A stretch of DNA of 64,000 nt from Pseudomonadales bacterium (lineage in GTDB: Bacteria > Pseudomonadota > Gammaproteobacteria > Pseudomonadales > Azotimanducaceae): the NCBI GenBank assembly GCA_012103505.1, contig WLWP01000001.1, positions 1,488,001 through 1,552,000 of the forward strand, given 5' to 3'. The notes under the pieces are model-generated. The model made no database searches. It saw nothing but the letters and a program-made list of their open reading frames with translations, and was not told the DNA's origin. Both the position numbers and the translations under genes were made by a program. Below are positions 55,081 through 64,000 of this stretch, piece after piece; position 1 is the stretch's first letter, and every line of letters begins with the position of its first letter.

Positions 55081-56889
55081 ATGCGCAAAGCAGCAATCAT
55101 TCTAATTGTCGTGGGTGTCGCCGTCGTCATCGCCACGAATTTGTTTGTGGACAGCCAGCCCGAGCCTGTGCCACCACCGAGCCGCGATGAAACAACCCTG
55201 CGCGATACGACATCTGGCACTGTTGTCGGATTTCGGGACAAAGAAGGCGCTCGATCATGGCAAGGCATCGCTTTTGCTAGGCCACCTGCGGAAGATCTTC
55301 GCTGGCGAGCCCCGCTACCACCTAGCCCCACAGACGAGACGTTTGAGGCGCTCGCACCAGGAACTCTCTGTCCGCAATTCTCATCCGCTCTTAGCGGTGG
55401 CGACCAACAAACCTCAGGCGGGGTGGTTGGTGACGAAGATTGTCTTTACCTAAACGTATGGTCACCGCCAAATGCAGTCGATTTACCGGTAATGTTTTGG
55501 ATCCACGGCGGTGGCAATACCATTGGCCACGGCGGCTCCTACAACGGTTCAGCGCTCGCGGCACAGCGAGAGGTCGTCGTCGTGACTATCAACTACCGGC
55601 TCGGTTTGATGGGCTGGTTCGCCCACCCCGCCCTACAAACTGGAGATCCTCTAGACGACTCAGGTAACTACGGCACGCTCGATATCGTCCGCGCCTTAGA
55701 ATGGGTACAAGCCAATATCGGGGAATTCGGCGGTGATCCGGCTAACGTTACGGTGTTCGGCGAATCAGCAGGAGCGTTCGACACGCTTGCAATGATGGCT
55801 TCACCCTTGGCAAAGGATTTGTTCCACCGAGCGATCGTCCAAAGCGGTGGATTCGAACCAGAGCCAATGCCACGCGCGCAGAACTATGAGAGCGAAGATG
55901 GACACCCGTTCTCAGCTCGAGAAGTGCTTGCGAAGATGTTAATCGCAGATGGCGTCGTACCCAATCACGACGCAGCTGTTGATCGACAATCCAGCATGAG
56001 CGACCGCGAGATAAAGGACTACCTCTACAACAAGCCCGTCCAGGACTTTTTTAGAATTTTCGATGCGGCCGGTTTCGGGATGGTTAATGTTCCCGCAAAC
56101 TTTGGTGATGGTCATGTCTTGCCCGCCATGACGACAGAAGAGATTTTCGCGAACGCGGACAACCACAACGTGGTCCCAGTCATACTCGGTACAAACCGCG
56201 ACGAGACTGCACTCTTCATGGTTAGAGACCCCCGATACACCGAAAACTGGCTCGGCTTCTTGCCGCGCTTAAAAGACGAGGAATCCTATCTCCGCATTGT
56301 GAAGTACGGTTCCAAATCCTGGAAGGAACGTGGCGTTGACAGCCTTGCTAACTACATGTCTAAGGCAGGCAATAAAGACGTTTATGCCTACCGTTTTGAC
56401 TGGGACGAAGAACCTTCACAAGGCGGTTTCGAATTATCAAAAGCGCTGGGGGCTGCTCATGGATTGGAGATTGCTTTCGCCTTTGGCGATTTCGAAGGCG
56501 GTATGGGACTCTCGTATCTCTATCCCGGAGATGATGGACAGATGGCACTTGCTAAGAGCATGACATCGTACTGGACCGAGTTTGCTTACAACGGCAATCC
56601 TAACGCCGGTCGTGATGGTCAGGAAACGAGCTGGTTGTCTTGGGGTACTGACGGCAAAACATCGATTATTCTTGATACACCCAACGATCAGGGTATTTTC
56701 ATGGACAACGAAGTTGTCACTATTGAGAGCCTGAAGGCAGAATTAGCTGCAGACACCGGGTTTACTGACACCGCTACACAATGCGGACTCTATGTGCGGA
56801 GCTTCAGACAAGACTTCAACCAGGCAGAGTACGAAGCGCTGAACGACGAGTGCGCGTCGATCCCACCCTCACAGTTTGCCGGTTTCTAG
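55081..56889 (+). CDS. membrane-anchored type B carboxylesterase
   Basis: The 602-residue protein starts with a signal anchor (AAIILIVVGVAVVIATNLFV) and a Pro-rich linker. The esterase domain has FWIHGGGN near 139, EDCLYLNVW near 119, nucleophile Ser229 in GESAG and LGAAHGLEIAFAFG with the catalytic His. A Cys-containing tail (TQCGLYVRSF) closes it. ATG 55081 with GAGAGGA upstream is preferred to 55054. It would hydrolyse esters on the outer face of the inner membrane or in the periplasm. It is divergent from the D-aminoacylase operon. Confidence 0.92.
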   Translation: MRKAAIILIVVGVAVVIATNLFVDSQPEPVPPPSRDETTLRDTTSGTVVGFRDKEGARSWQGIAFARPPAEDLRWRAPLPPSPTDETFEALAPGTLCPQFSSALSGGDQQTSGGVVGDEDCLYLNVWSPPNAVDLPVMFWIHGGGNTIGHGGSYNGSALAAQREVVVVTINYRLGLMGWFAHPALQTGDPLDDSGNYGTLDIVRALEWVQANIGEFGGDPANVTVFGESAGAFDTLAMMASPLAKDLFHRAIVQSGGFEPEPMPRAQNYESEDGHPFSAREVLAKMLIADGVVPNHDAAVDRQSSMSDREIKDYLYNKPVQDFFRIFDAAGFGMVNVPANFGDGHVLPAMTTEEIFANADNHNVVPVILGTNRDETALFMVRDPRYTENWLGFLPRLKDEESYLRIVKYGSKSWKERGVDSLANYMSKAGNKDVYAYRFDWDEEPSQGGFELSKALGAAHGLEIAFAFGDFEGGMGLSYLYPGDDGQMALAKSMTSYWTEFAYNGNPNAGRDGQETSWLSWGTDGKTSIILDTPNDQGIFMDNEVVTIESLKAELAADTGFTDTATQCGLYVRSFRQDFNQAEYEALNDECASIPPSQFAGF

Positions 56890-56939
56890 TCTTATAGATC
56901 GACCGGCCAACTGGCGCTCCGGCTTAAATCATAAGAACG

Positions 56940-58139
56940 CTAGACAACAGCAGGATCGGCAAGATCTTGCCGTGGTCCGACGTTCACCTCATTGCCAGGA
57001 CGCGGGTTGGCTGGGATATTCTGCGCGAGCAACAAAGAACAGACCGCGAAACCCGCACCGATATAGAACACCATCGAGTTCGAATTGATCCACACGTAGC
57101 CCAATACAACCGGGATAATCACGGCAGCAATATGATTGATCGTGAACGAAACACCGGCACTGCTGGCCATATCTTTGGGATCCGCGATTTTCTGAAAATA
57201 GGTACTCATTGCGATATAGAGCGCGAAAAACATGTGATCGATCACATACAGAGCAGCAGCTATGTGAGGATGTTCAACCAGTCCATAACTCACAAAGACA
57301 ATAATCAATCCCACGTACTCAATAGTGAGGGCTGTACGCTCGCCAACCCGACGAATGAGCTTGCCTATCTTCTCTGCGAAAAAGAAGTTGAAGCCGTAGT
57401 TGATTAAGAAAAGGAGCGTAACTTCCGCTGCTGAGTAGCCAAACTTCTCTACCATCAGAAACGCGGCGAACACTGTGAAGATCTGGCGCCGCGCGCCTGA
57501 GAAAAACGTCAGTGCGTAGTAGAGCCAATATCGCTTCCTCAAGATAATCGTCTTGTTCTGTTCTGCCGCCATTGGGAAATGCGGAAATCCTAACCACATC
57601 ACGATCGCCAAACTCGCGCATATGCCACCAGCAATAGCAAAGTTCCAGACGTAGTCCAACTGCAGCCACTCAAGCAAGAGCCACAAAATGCCATAGACGA
57701 TGAGCGATGTGACGGACCCTACGGCGATCAGGCGTCCAAGCATTTGTGGCGCCTCGTCGTGAGAAAACCACTGCAACGACAAAGACTGTTTTAACGCTTC
57801 AAAGTAGTGAAATCCGATCGACATCAGAACAGTGGTGCAATAGAGACCTATCACAGACGGGAAAAAACCAGTTAGCGCTGTGCCGATACCCATGAGCGCA
57901 AGCGCCACCACTGCGAAAGTTTGTTCGCGAACGATTAAGAGGATGAAGACAACGGTGAAAGCTAGAAATCCTGGAACCTCGCGAAGGCTATGCAGCCAGC
58001 CAATTTCTATACCGGTGAAATTCGCACGCTCTACGACAAAATTGTTAAGCATCGCCGACCAGGCATTGAACGCGATAGGCATCGCGATCGACATCAAGAT
58101 CAGAAGGTATAGAGGGGTACGGAAACGCGAGAGGTTCAA
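56940..58139 (-). CDS. MFS transporter
   Basis: The 399-residue protein has about eleven to twelve hydrophobic helices spread over its length, a loop with HDEAPQMLGRLIAVGS after helix 4 that fits the MFS motif region, and a central loop with TIILRKRYWLYYALTF. The C-terminus is soluble (NPRPGNEVNVGPRQDLADPAVV). No substrate-specific motif is recognised. It is divergent from the AEC carrier gene. Confidence 0.85.
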   Translation of the reverse strand: MNLSRFRTPLYLLILMSIAMPIAFNAWSAMLNNFVVERANFTGIEIGWLHSLREVPGFLAFTVVFILLIVREQTFAVVALALMGIGTALTGFFPSVIGLYCTTVLMSIGFHYFEALKQSLSLQWFSHDEAPQMLGRLIAVGSVTSLIVYGILWLLLEWLQLDYVWNFAIAGGICASLAIVMWLGFPHFPMAAEQNKTIILRKRYWLYYALTFFSGARRQIFTVFAAFLMVEKFGYSAAEVTLLFLINYGFNFFFAEKIGKLIRRVGERTALTIEYVGLIIVFVSYGLVEHPHIAAALYVIDHMFFALYIAMSTYFQKIADPKDMASSAGVSFTINHIAAVIIPVVLGYVWINSNSMVFYIGAGFAVCSLLLAQNIPANPRPGNEVNVGPRQDLADPAVV

Positions 58140-58198
58140 AATGCCCTCGTTACAGCTACTAAACGACTAGAATAGAGGGTTTTGGTCTAACTGCCTAC

Positions 58199-59089
58199 AT
58201 GCTGCAAGAAGTACTCACTGTTGTAACACCTGTGTTCGTGATAGCGCTGATTGGCTACACGTGGGTTAAACGCGATTTACCCTTCGACAACAACACCGTT
58301 AGTACTCTAGTCATGATGATCGGTAGCCCCTGTCTGATCTACTCCTCGCTTACAACAAATACACCCGCATTCGCGGATCTCTTTCTCATGGTGGGCGCCG
58401 CGTTATTATCGATCGGGGGCGCACTGCTGATCGCATGGATCATCCTCAAACTCTTGGGTTGGCCAATAAAAACGTTCATGCCCTCTCTCGTTCATGCCAA
58501 TTCAGGCAACATGGGTCTGCCCCTAGTTTTGCTCGCTTTTGGCGAAGAAGGTCTTGCCCTTGGTATGGCAGTCTTCTTTGTGAACTCGATCTCTCAATTC
58601 ACAATCGGGCTCTCAGTCTCCTCCGGTTCGTTCAATCCAACGCAGTTGTTACGACAACCCGTTATCTGGGCCGTTTTGTTGGTTCTGCTCGTCTTAGGGT
58701 TCGAACTCCAGCCACCGCGCTGGTTCAGCGAGACCACCAAGCTGCTTGGCGGTATTACGATCCCAGCCATGTTACTCATGCTTGGCACATCACTTGCGCG
58801 CCTTAACATCTCCTCAATCAAACAGACGCTTACTATTTCGGTGCTGCGCTTATCGATGGGCTTCGGTCTGGCCTTAATCGCGATCGAAGTATTTGGTCTT
58901 ACCGGGATTGCGGCCGGAGTTATTCTGATCCAATTCGCTATGCCCTCAGCCGTCTTCAATTACGTTTTCGCAGAACGATTTAATCGAGACCCGGACAAAG
59001 TGGCAGCGGTCATTCTACAGAGCACATTGCTGAGTATCCTAACCCTGCCCTTTCTAGTGGCTTACGCGTTAAGCAGAGCTGGAGTTTAG
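58199..59089 (+). CDS. AEC (auxin efflux carrier-like) family permease
   Basis: The 296-residue protein has ten likely membrane helices in two halves, with GSPCLIYSSLTT in the first, HANSGNMGLPLVLLAFG in the middle and LLMLGTSLAR in the second, all typical of bacterial AEC carriers. These carriers move organic acids such as malate or malonate. Its last 4 nt overlap the end of the converging thioesterase gene. Confidence 0.9.
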   Translation: MLQEVLTVVTPVFVIALIGYTWVKRDLPFDNNTVSTLVMMIGSPCLIYSSLTTNTPAFADLFLMVGAALLSIGGALLIAWIILKLLGWPIKTFMPSLVHANSGNMGLPLVLLAFGEEGLALGMAVFFVNSISQFTIGLSVSSGSFNPTQLLRQPVIWAVLLVLLVLGFELQPPRWFSETTKLLGGITIPAMLLMLGTSLARLNISSIKQTLTISVLRLSMGFGLALIAIEVFGLTGIAAGVILIQFAMPSAVFNYVFAERFNRDPDKVAAVILQSTLLSILTLPFLVAYALSRAGV

Positions 59090-59517
59090 TTGGTCTGCGA
59101 TCGCAGCTTAAAAACAAACGAGCCATGCGCCGATAACTGCCGTTCATCGTCCGGGCCAACCAAAAAAGTCTCACCACGCAGTGTTGCCAAGCGGTGCGAA
59201 CGACTGACAATTTCTACACGGGCAAACAATCGGTCCCCTGCACCTGCACCGCGCACAAAGTGTGTGTCCCCATGAATCGTTACGCCACTGACTCCTGCCG
59301 AGCGGAGGGCGTAGGCACACGCCGTGTCCATGACTGCAAAAGCAATCGACCCGTGAGCAAAACCTTTGGCATTGATAAGTTCGTCCGGTACATCGCAAGT
59401 GAGCTCACAGACCCCTTGATCGATGGTCACCATTTCAAGCCCGAAGGTCTCCATGATTCCTTGGTCGGCAACCAGACCACTCTGTATTTCTTCCGAAAGA
59501 CTATCCAAATCAACCAT
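59086..59517 (-). CDS. PaaI-like hotdog-fold thioesterase
   Basis: The 143-residue protein has the hotdog pattern of PaaI-type acyl-CoA thioesterases: GVCELTCDVPDELINAKGFAHGSIAFAVMDTACAYAL with the usual HG-x-x-x-x-x-x-D arrangement, then GVTIHGDTHFVRGAGAGDRLFARVE. It would hydrolyse a CoA thioester. Its ATG lies inside the last codons of the SDR gene (8-nt overlap), so both are translated together. Confidence 0.9.
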   Translation of the reverse strand: MVDLDSLSEEIQSGLVADQGIMETFGLEMVTIDQGVCELTCDVPDELINAKGFAHGSIAFAVMDTACAYALRSAGVSGVTIHGDTHFVRGAGAGDRLFARVEIVSRSHRLATLRGETFLVGPDDERQLSAHGSFVFKLRSQTN

Positions 59518-60265
59518 GCATCGTTAACCCACCAGACGCTGAAATCGTCTGTCCTATAATAAAGTCAGCATCGTCACTCGCCAAAAAGGCAACGATCCCT
59601 GCAACATCATCGGCCCGACCCAGCCGTTTCAACGGAATGGATCTGGCCAGGCTCGCGCGAAGTTTTTCACCGGCTTCACCTTCACCAGCAAAGTCCGCGA
59701 ATAGCGGAGTATCGGATGGTCCTGGGCACACTGTGTTGATATTAATGCCTTTGCGACCGAGTTCTCGCGACAACGTTTTGCCAAACGCGATCATCCCACC
59801 TTTGCAGGCTGAGTAGACCGCTTCCCCGGATGAGCCCACACGACCAGCATCCGACGCAATATTGATTACCTTACCCCGACCTTGTTTGAGCATGTAGGGG
59901 ACAACGTTGTGGTGCATGTTAAGAGGCCCGGTTAAATTTATCGCCATTATCTGTTGCCAAAGTTCAGGACTCGTTTCCATGAACGGCATCGCCTTATCCC
60001 ACCCGGCATTGTTCACCAAAATATCCACGCTGCCGAATTGATCATTGACGGCGCCAATTGCTTGCTCGCATGCGGCATAGTCGGTGATATCTACACGCCA
60101 GGCCTGACCACCGGACAGATCTGCAACAGTCGCTTCTGCGCCAGCATCGTTGATGTCGAAAACTGCCACGTGCGCGCCTTCCTCAGCAAGGCGGACAGCC
60201 ATACCGCGACCAAGGCCACTGCCTGCACCCGTGACGATCGCGACTTTCCCTTTCAGACCCTTCAT
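59510..60265 (-). CDS. SDR family oxidoreductase (FabG-like)
   Basis: This 251-residue classical SDR has [10 protein letters not shown] (residues 12-21), DINDAG after the second strand (NAD preference), [20 protein letters not shown] and the pair YSACK. The C-terminus [15 protein letters not shown] is typical. Similar enzymes act on 2-hydroxycyclohexane-carboxyl-CoA and related acyl-CoAs, which would fit the thioesterase overlapping its end. Substrate is not proven. Confidence 0.92.
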   Translation of the reverse strand: MKGLKGKVAIVTGAGSGLGRGMAVRLAEEGAHVAVFDINDAGAEATVADLSGGQAWRVDITDYAACEQAIGAVNDQFGSVDILVNNAGWDKAMPFMETSPELWQQIMAINLTGPLNMHHNVVPYMLKQGRGKVINIASDAGRVGSSGEAVYSACKGGMIAFGKTLSRELGRKGININTVCPGPSDTPLFADFAGEGEAGEKLRASLARSIPLKRLGRADDVAGIVAFLASDDADFIIGQTISASGGLTMHG

Positions 60266-60329
60266 GGAATACCCTTGCGATTTGTTTGTTTAATAGCAGT
60301 TTACTCTAAGAATTGATTAACATGACTCT

Positions 60330-61358
60330 ATGAGAATCTGCACATGGGCACCTACTGTCTTTCAGGGTACGCAAATTGTCTCGAAATCGACACGCCCTAC
60401 ACACATCCCTTCTGGTAGTGATTTGGCGACGGTAACGACGGGTATCGTAGAGCGCTATGAACAGATGGGTGTTTCTGACCTCCTCATTGCACAAAGATGG
60501 TGGGGTAACGGTGAAGAAATTGAAGCCTCATCGCTTGACTGCCTGGCCATGACATCACTGTTCGCGACCTGCACCGCAAAGATGAATCTCATCACCGCCA
60601 TCCATCCTGGCTTTTTCCATCCGACTGTCATTGCTAAATGGGCATCCACATTACAACGCCTTTCAGGAGGGCGATGGTCCATAAACGTCACCAGTGGGTG
60701 GAATATGGAGGAGTTCGAACGTTATGGCATCGACCAACTCACCCATGATGAGCGTTACACCCGCTCCAAGGAATTCATCGACATCCTGCGACTCTGCTGG
60801 TCTCAGCCAACCGTCGACTATGAAGGACAGTACTATCAGTGCCGGAATTTGGAACTTGTTCCGCAGCCAGAGTTTCCGCTGGATATATTTCAGGGCGGAC
60901 AAAGTCCAGCCGCAGTCCAAATGGCCGCTGAGAAGAGTGATTGGATGTTCTTAAATGGTGGCTCACCAGAACGTATCGAAGAAATCATCGAGCAAGTGCG
61001 CAGCGCGTGCGCGACGACCGGCAGGAAGGTTCGGTTCGCTATGTATGCCCAACCACTCTGCCGTGCCAACGACGGCTTAGCCTGGGCAGAGATAGACCAA
61101 CAGCTCGCGTCGATCGACCAGCAACTCGTCAAGAGACGCCTGGCTCGAGTTTCCGACGGAGCAACCGGGATGTGGAATAATGCAGATCCGCTCAGCCAGC
61201 TAGATACCAATGAAGGCTTTGCGCCTCAATTCATCGGCTCGCCCGAGTCCATCCTCGAACGGATCGCGATGTATCGGGCGCTGGGGGTAGAAATGCTGCA
61301 TCTGGACCTGCGCGATGAGCTCTTCTGTGCCGAAGTGCTTCCTCACCTATCTGGTTAG
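60330..61358 (+). CDS. LLM-class flavin monooxygenase (SsuD-like)
   Basis: The 342-residue protein resembles the alkanesulfonate-monooxygenase side of the luciferase family: IVERYEQMGVSDLLIAQRWWG, NLITAIHPGFFHPTVIAKW, LSGGRWSINVTSGWNMEEF and FPLDIFQGGQSPAAVQMAA. Reduced FMN from a separate reductase would be needed. A 21-bp tandem duplication lies across its stop codon and does not change the product. It is divergent from the SDR-thioesterase pair. Confidence 0.87.
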   Translation: MRICTWAPTVFQGTQIVSKSTRPTHIPSGSDLATVTTGIVERYEQMGVSDLLIAQRWWGNGEEIEASSLDCLAMTSLFATCTAKMNLITAIHPGFFHPTVIAKWASTLQRLSGGRWSINVTSGWNMEEFERYGIDQLTHDERYTRSKEFIDILRLCWSQPTVDYEGQYYQCRNLELVPQPEFPLDIFQGGQSPAAVQMAAEKSDWMFLNGGSPERIEEIIEQVRSACATTGRKVRFAMYAQPLCRANDGLAWAEIDQQLASIDQQLVKRRLARVSDGATGMWNNADPLSQLDTNEGFAPQFIGSPESILERIAMYRALGVEMLHLDLRDELFCAEVLPHLSG

Positions 61359-61378
61359 CTTCCTCACCTATCTGGTTA
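61337..61378. repeat. perfect 21-bp tandem duplication at a stop codon
   Basis: GCTTCCTCACCTATCTGGTTA occurs at 61337-61357 and again at 61358-61378. The first copy ends in the TAG stop of the SsuD-like gene; the second is untranslated. It looks like a recent slippage event. Confidence 0.92.
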
Positions 61379-61546
61379 AAAGCTACGTTCATCGGTTCGA
61401 GCGGGTATTTCGTCGACAATCTTTCGTAATCAATAAACGCGGAGATAGCCAGGAAAACGAGAAGTTTGCTAAACTAACCCTATCGGTCGATTAGCTTGTC
61501 AACCGATTACTGCGCCATTCGTTAGCTCACAACAAGGAGATGTTAT

Positions 61547-61762
61547 TTGAGCTTCGCAATGAATCCTGAACAGGTCAAAAGACGGGAGTACCTGGGTCTC
61601 GCTGGTCTCGCCGTCGGTATCATAAATCTTGTTGCTGGTCTTACCTGCCTTCTTTATCTCGTCCCAGTGGGGCTTGCCTTGATCGGCTTTGGTACGGCAG
61701 CAGGCGTATTTATACTCAACAGAATACCCGACGTCGTCGCCTCACCAGACGAATTCTGGTAA
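61547..61762 (+). CDS. small two-helix membrane protein
   Basis: The 71-residue protein has two hydrophobic segments (LGLAGLAVGIINLVAGLTCL and YLVPVGLALIGFGTAAGVFI) and an acidic tail VVASPDEFW. The start is TTG with AAGGAG 7 nt upstream; an ATG four codons in is possible. No family is recognised. It stands alone. Confidence 0.65.
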   Translation: MSFAMNPEQVKRREYLGLAGLAVGIINLVAGLTCLLYLVPVGLALIGFGTAAGVFILNRIPDVVASPDEFW

Positions 61763-61807
61763 ACCCAGATCGCCAGACCTAGTCTGGCGACACTTGGGAT
61801 CGAGTGG

Positions 61808-62695
61808 CTAGCGAGTGATGCTCGTGTAAGCCCGATTGATGAACTGTGCGGGGTCACCGTAGATCTCGTCGAACCCTTCTGTAGGCTTAGACGCAGCAAC
61901 CTCTTCCATGCTTTTACCGCGGTTAGCCAACTTGCTGATCCGTTTGTGCACCGTACTCAACATCGCTATGTACGCCTGCAAGCCTTCATAATCTGATATC
62001 TCTCCGTGGCCAGGGACGACAACGGTGTCTTTATCAATACTGTCAAGCACCGCCTGACAAAACGCGATCATGCCAGCCAGATCGCCGCCGTTGTCCGCGT
62101 CGATGAACGGATAACCGCGGTTAAACACATCGCCGAGATGGACCACATTGCTGCCTCGGAAAATGACTGCAGTGTCTCCAGTGGTATGCGCCGGACCTGC
62201 GTGAAGTAAGTCAACCTGCTCATCATTGAAATGAAATTGCATTGTGTCGTCATAGGTGATCACTGGCAGCGCACTTTTGGGATAGGCTTTCTGTAGGTAT
62301 TTAGCCGAAACCAAGTTAATGACATGATCGCCTAACATCTTTTCGCGAGAATTCGCCTGGCTTACAAGCCAAGTGCCACCAGGTCCGAGCGCAAGATTTC
62401 CTTCAGCATGATCGAAATGCCAATGCGTGTTAATCGCAAAGTCCACAGCGCCCCCACCAATCTCGCGAATTGCATCACCTATCTTTGGCATTAGCTCTGG
62501 AAACTGGTCGTCAACAATCATCACGCCTTGAGACCCAATACTGACGCCAATATTGCCACCGCCCCCAAACAGTACGTAAAAATTATCAGTTACCTTCTCT
62601 GTTTTGATCTCGATCTTGTCGAAATCCCAGCCGAACGCTGTCAGTAACTCATCCAAATTCAATGTATCGTCGTGTGCCCAAGCTGGCACACACAA
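61808..62695 (-). pseudogene. metallo-beta-lactamase-fold hydrolase lacking its signal peptide start
   Basis: The 295-residue frame carries a complete metallo-beta-lactamase domain: H91-W-H-F-D-H96 (NTHWHFDHAEGN), AGPAHTTGDTAV, HLGDVFNRG and VVPGHGEISDY. Its N-terminus CVPAWAHDDTLN looks like the end of a signal peptide whose first part is missing; a TGA lies two codons before the first usable TTG, and no ribosome site is seen. Upstream sequence belongs to an MFS gene in another frame, with which it overlaps. A deletion joining the two genes is the simplest reading. The mature enzyme part is intact, so low-level expression cannot be excluded. Confidence 0.7.
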
Positions 62696-63500
62696 AACTC
62701 AACGAGCTAATCATGATCAGAGGGGCAGCGGCATCATCAAGTCCGAGATCGCGCGTGAACACACCAAGGTTAAATTGCAACGCGCCAAACCCCATATTTA
62801 AAGGCACCAGTGCGAGGAAGGGTAGCCAAAACAGACTAGTCGTTAGAATTTCGCGGGCTGACCATACGCGCATGGACGCAACTGCTTCGCCTGACGCAGA
62901 GGTTGATGTCTCCTGAATCGGCGGTTCCCGCCTGAGCACCACAAAAGTTAACGGGATAACCAAGGCAATCGACACGTACATCAGTATCTCGACCGTTTCT
63001 CGCCAACCAAACTCAAGCAGCCACCCAGCGACCAACCAAGGAAAAATGATCCCACCGAGACTCGTCCCCATTGCGGATATACCGAGGGCAAGTCCACGTT
63101 CAGAGTGGAACCACTTTGCAACGAGAGTCTGGGATGCGAGTGTCCCCATCATGACTGTCGCCAAAGGCATGAAGGTGCTGTAAATAAGCCAAATCTGCCA
63201 CAGGGCAGTACTGCGTTGGACCAAGAAGAGTCCCGCCCCAAATATCACTGCCCCGGCGAGAATGACCCAACGCAAAGGAAACTGATCAAGCACTCGGCCT
63301 AGAATAGGGCCAAAGACCCCCATACCGATCTGCATCACGGAGATCGTTATCATGACATCGCGGCGAGATGCGCCGAACTCATCCAACCAAGGCAGTGAGA
63401 ACAAGGCGAAACAGTAGACCAGCACGCCAACGCTCACTGCCTGGATAACCAGACTGTAAGCAACAACTACCCAACGGTATGTATTAGTGGCGAGCGCCAC
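62649..63500 (-). pseudogene. MFS transporter truncated after about eight helices
   Basis: The frame encodes 283 residues with the usual first helices of an MFS carrier (VGVLVYCFALFSLPWLDEFG, RRDVMITISVMQIGMGVFGP, SERGLALGISAMGTSLGG) and reaches LGLDDAAAPLIMISSLS in the second half. It then ends in VCASLGTRRYIEFG, which is the hydrolase signal region read in another frame. About 120 residues and four helices are missing. The start GTG at 63500 shares a base with the acyl-CoA dehydrogenase stop (TAGTG), so translation is coupled. Transport by this form is unlikely. Confidence 0.78.
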
Positions 63501-64000
63501 TAATCGGGCAAACTCAAAATTCTCTTCGCAATTATATTGAGTTGTACCTCAGTGGTGCCACCCTCAATCGAATTAGCCTTCGAGCGTAGCCACGCGCGGG
63601 TCTGCGTTTTTTCTTCTTCAGAGAAAGTATCGCCTTCCCAGCCGAGGAACTGGGTGCCCATCGCATTCGCCAACAATTCGTACTTGTTTTTGTTTTGCTC
63701 TGTTCCGTATAGCTTGAAAAAAGAGGACAACGCGCCCGGTGCGCGGCCAGTCTCCGACTCTTCCATGGATCGGCGCATGGTCAGTGAAAATGCACGATCG
63801 TTCACTCGATGCGAGATGATCGAGGTACGCAACGCTGTGTCAGCAATCTTCCCCGTGTCATCTTCGCCGACATATTCCTTCGCAAATTCTTCCAGGGAAC
63901 GTGCCTTCTGACCACCACCGATCCCGCCGATCGAAGAACGCTCGTACTGCAACAGACGTTTGCCGACCGTCCAACCTTTGTTGAGCTCATAGACGAGATT
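63500..64000 (-). CDS. acyl-CoA dehydrogenase, C-terminal part (runs off the window)
   Basis: The frame is open to the right edge and encodes at least 166 residues of the C-terminal helical domain: NLVYELNKGWTVGKRLLQYERSS, then SSFFKLYGTEQNKNKYELL and the end EGGTTEVQLNIIAKRILSLPD. Such enzymes oxidise acyl-CoA at the alpha-beta bond with FAD. The start and catalytic Glu lie beyond the window or are not seen. Its stop overlaps the MFS start. Its end is very like that of the relic at 9359. Confidence 0.92.
   Translation of the reverse strand, partial: NLVYELNKGWTVGKRLLQYERSSIGGIGGGQKARSLEEFAKEYVGEDDTGKIADTALRTSIISHRVNDRAFSLTMRRSMEESETGRAPGALSSFFKLYGTEQNKNKYELLANAMGTQFLGWEGDTFSEEEKTQTRAWLRSKANSIEGGTTEVQLNIIAKRILSLPD

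Overview
The window looks like chromosome of a heterotrophic, probably marine, gammaproteobacterium. Housekeeping genes of proteobacterial type are present: phosphoenolpyruvate carboxylase, thioredoxin reductase, class I fumarase and a tRNA-Val/tRNA-Asp pair. They are set among many genes for oxidising and CoA-dependent breakdown of lipophilic or terpenoid-like compounds: crotonases, family III CoA-transferases, luciferase-like monooxygenases, SDR dehydrogenases, phytanoyl-CoA-type dioxygenases, a CYP153-type P450 and a Baeyer-Villiger monooxygenase. The taxon is inferred from this gene mix only; no rRNA or other strong marker is present.

Layout. 66-2063: a halohydrin-dehalogenase-like SDR divergent from an exported protein of unknown function. 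2302-11561: a catabolic block of two converging operons (amidohydrolase and two crotonases, +; acyl-CoA dehydrogenase relic, SDR, luciferase-like oxidoreductase, crotonase and CoA-transferase, -) and a divergent GntR/FCD regulator with a CYP153-type P450. The same 13-base core with a similar flank lies in front of the + operon and between the regulator and the - operon, suggesting one regulon. 11733-17975: GFA protein, YceI and cytochrome b561-YceI pair, PhyH dioxygenase, RidA, and two broken genes (GST, SDR). 18037-20625: ppc. 21288-31209: further PhyH enzymes, cupins, an amidohydrolase, a type-B carboxylesterase, SDR, BVMO and a serine hydrolase, with relics between them.

31499-32518: stable-RNA region with tRNA-Val and tRNA-Asp behind a strong promoter, a 116-bp duplication that includes the 5' part of tRNA-Asp, a long GC-rich hairpin and a cluster of DnaA-box-like sites next to AT-rich DNA. 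32519-48055: cupin, acyl-CoA-dehydrogenase-like monooxygenase, CoA-transferase, a TolB-propeller/amidohydrolase lipoprotein, luciferase-like oxidoreductase, hybrid histidine kinase, trxB, fumarase, M19 dipeptidase and metallophosphoesterase. 48052-64000: further catabolism and transport: luciferase-like enzymes, an RraA-like protein, GPH and other MFS carriers, CoA-transferase, D-aminoacylase-like hydrolase, carboxylesterase, AEC carrier, thioesterase/SDR pair, metallo-beta-lactamase-fold hydrolase, and an acyl-CoA dehydrogenase that runs off the right end.

A notable overall property is the number of damaged genes: an acyl-CoA dehydrogenase reduced to its two ends, a GST with TGG to TGA, an SDR broken in a G8 tract, a cupin with TGG to TAG and a G10 tract, a serine-hydrolase relic behind an 8-bp tandem repeat, and a transporter and hydrolase apparently joined by a deletion. 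Either the accessory part of this genome is decaying or some of these are assembly errors; reads would decide.
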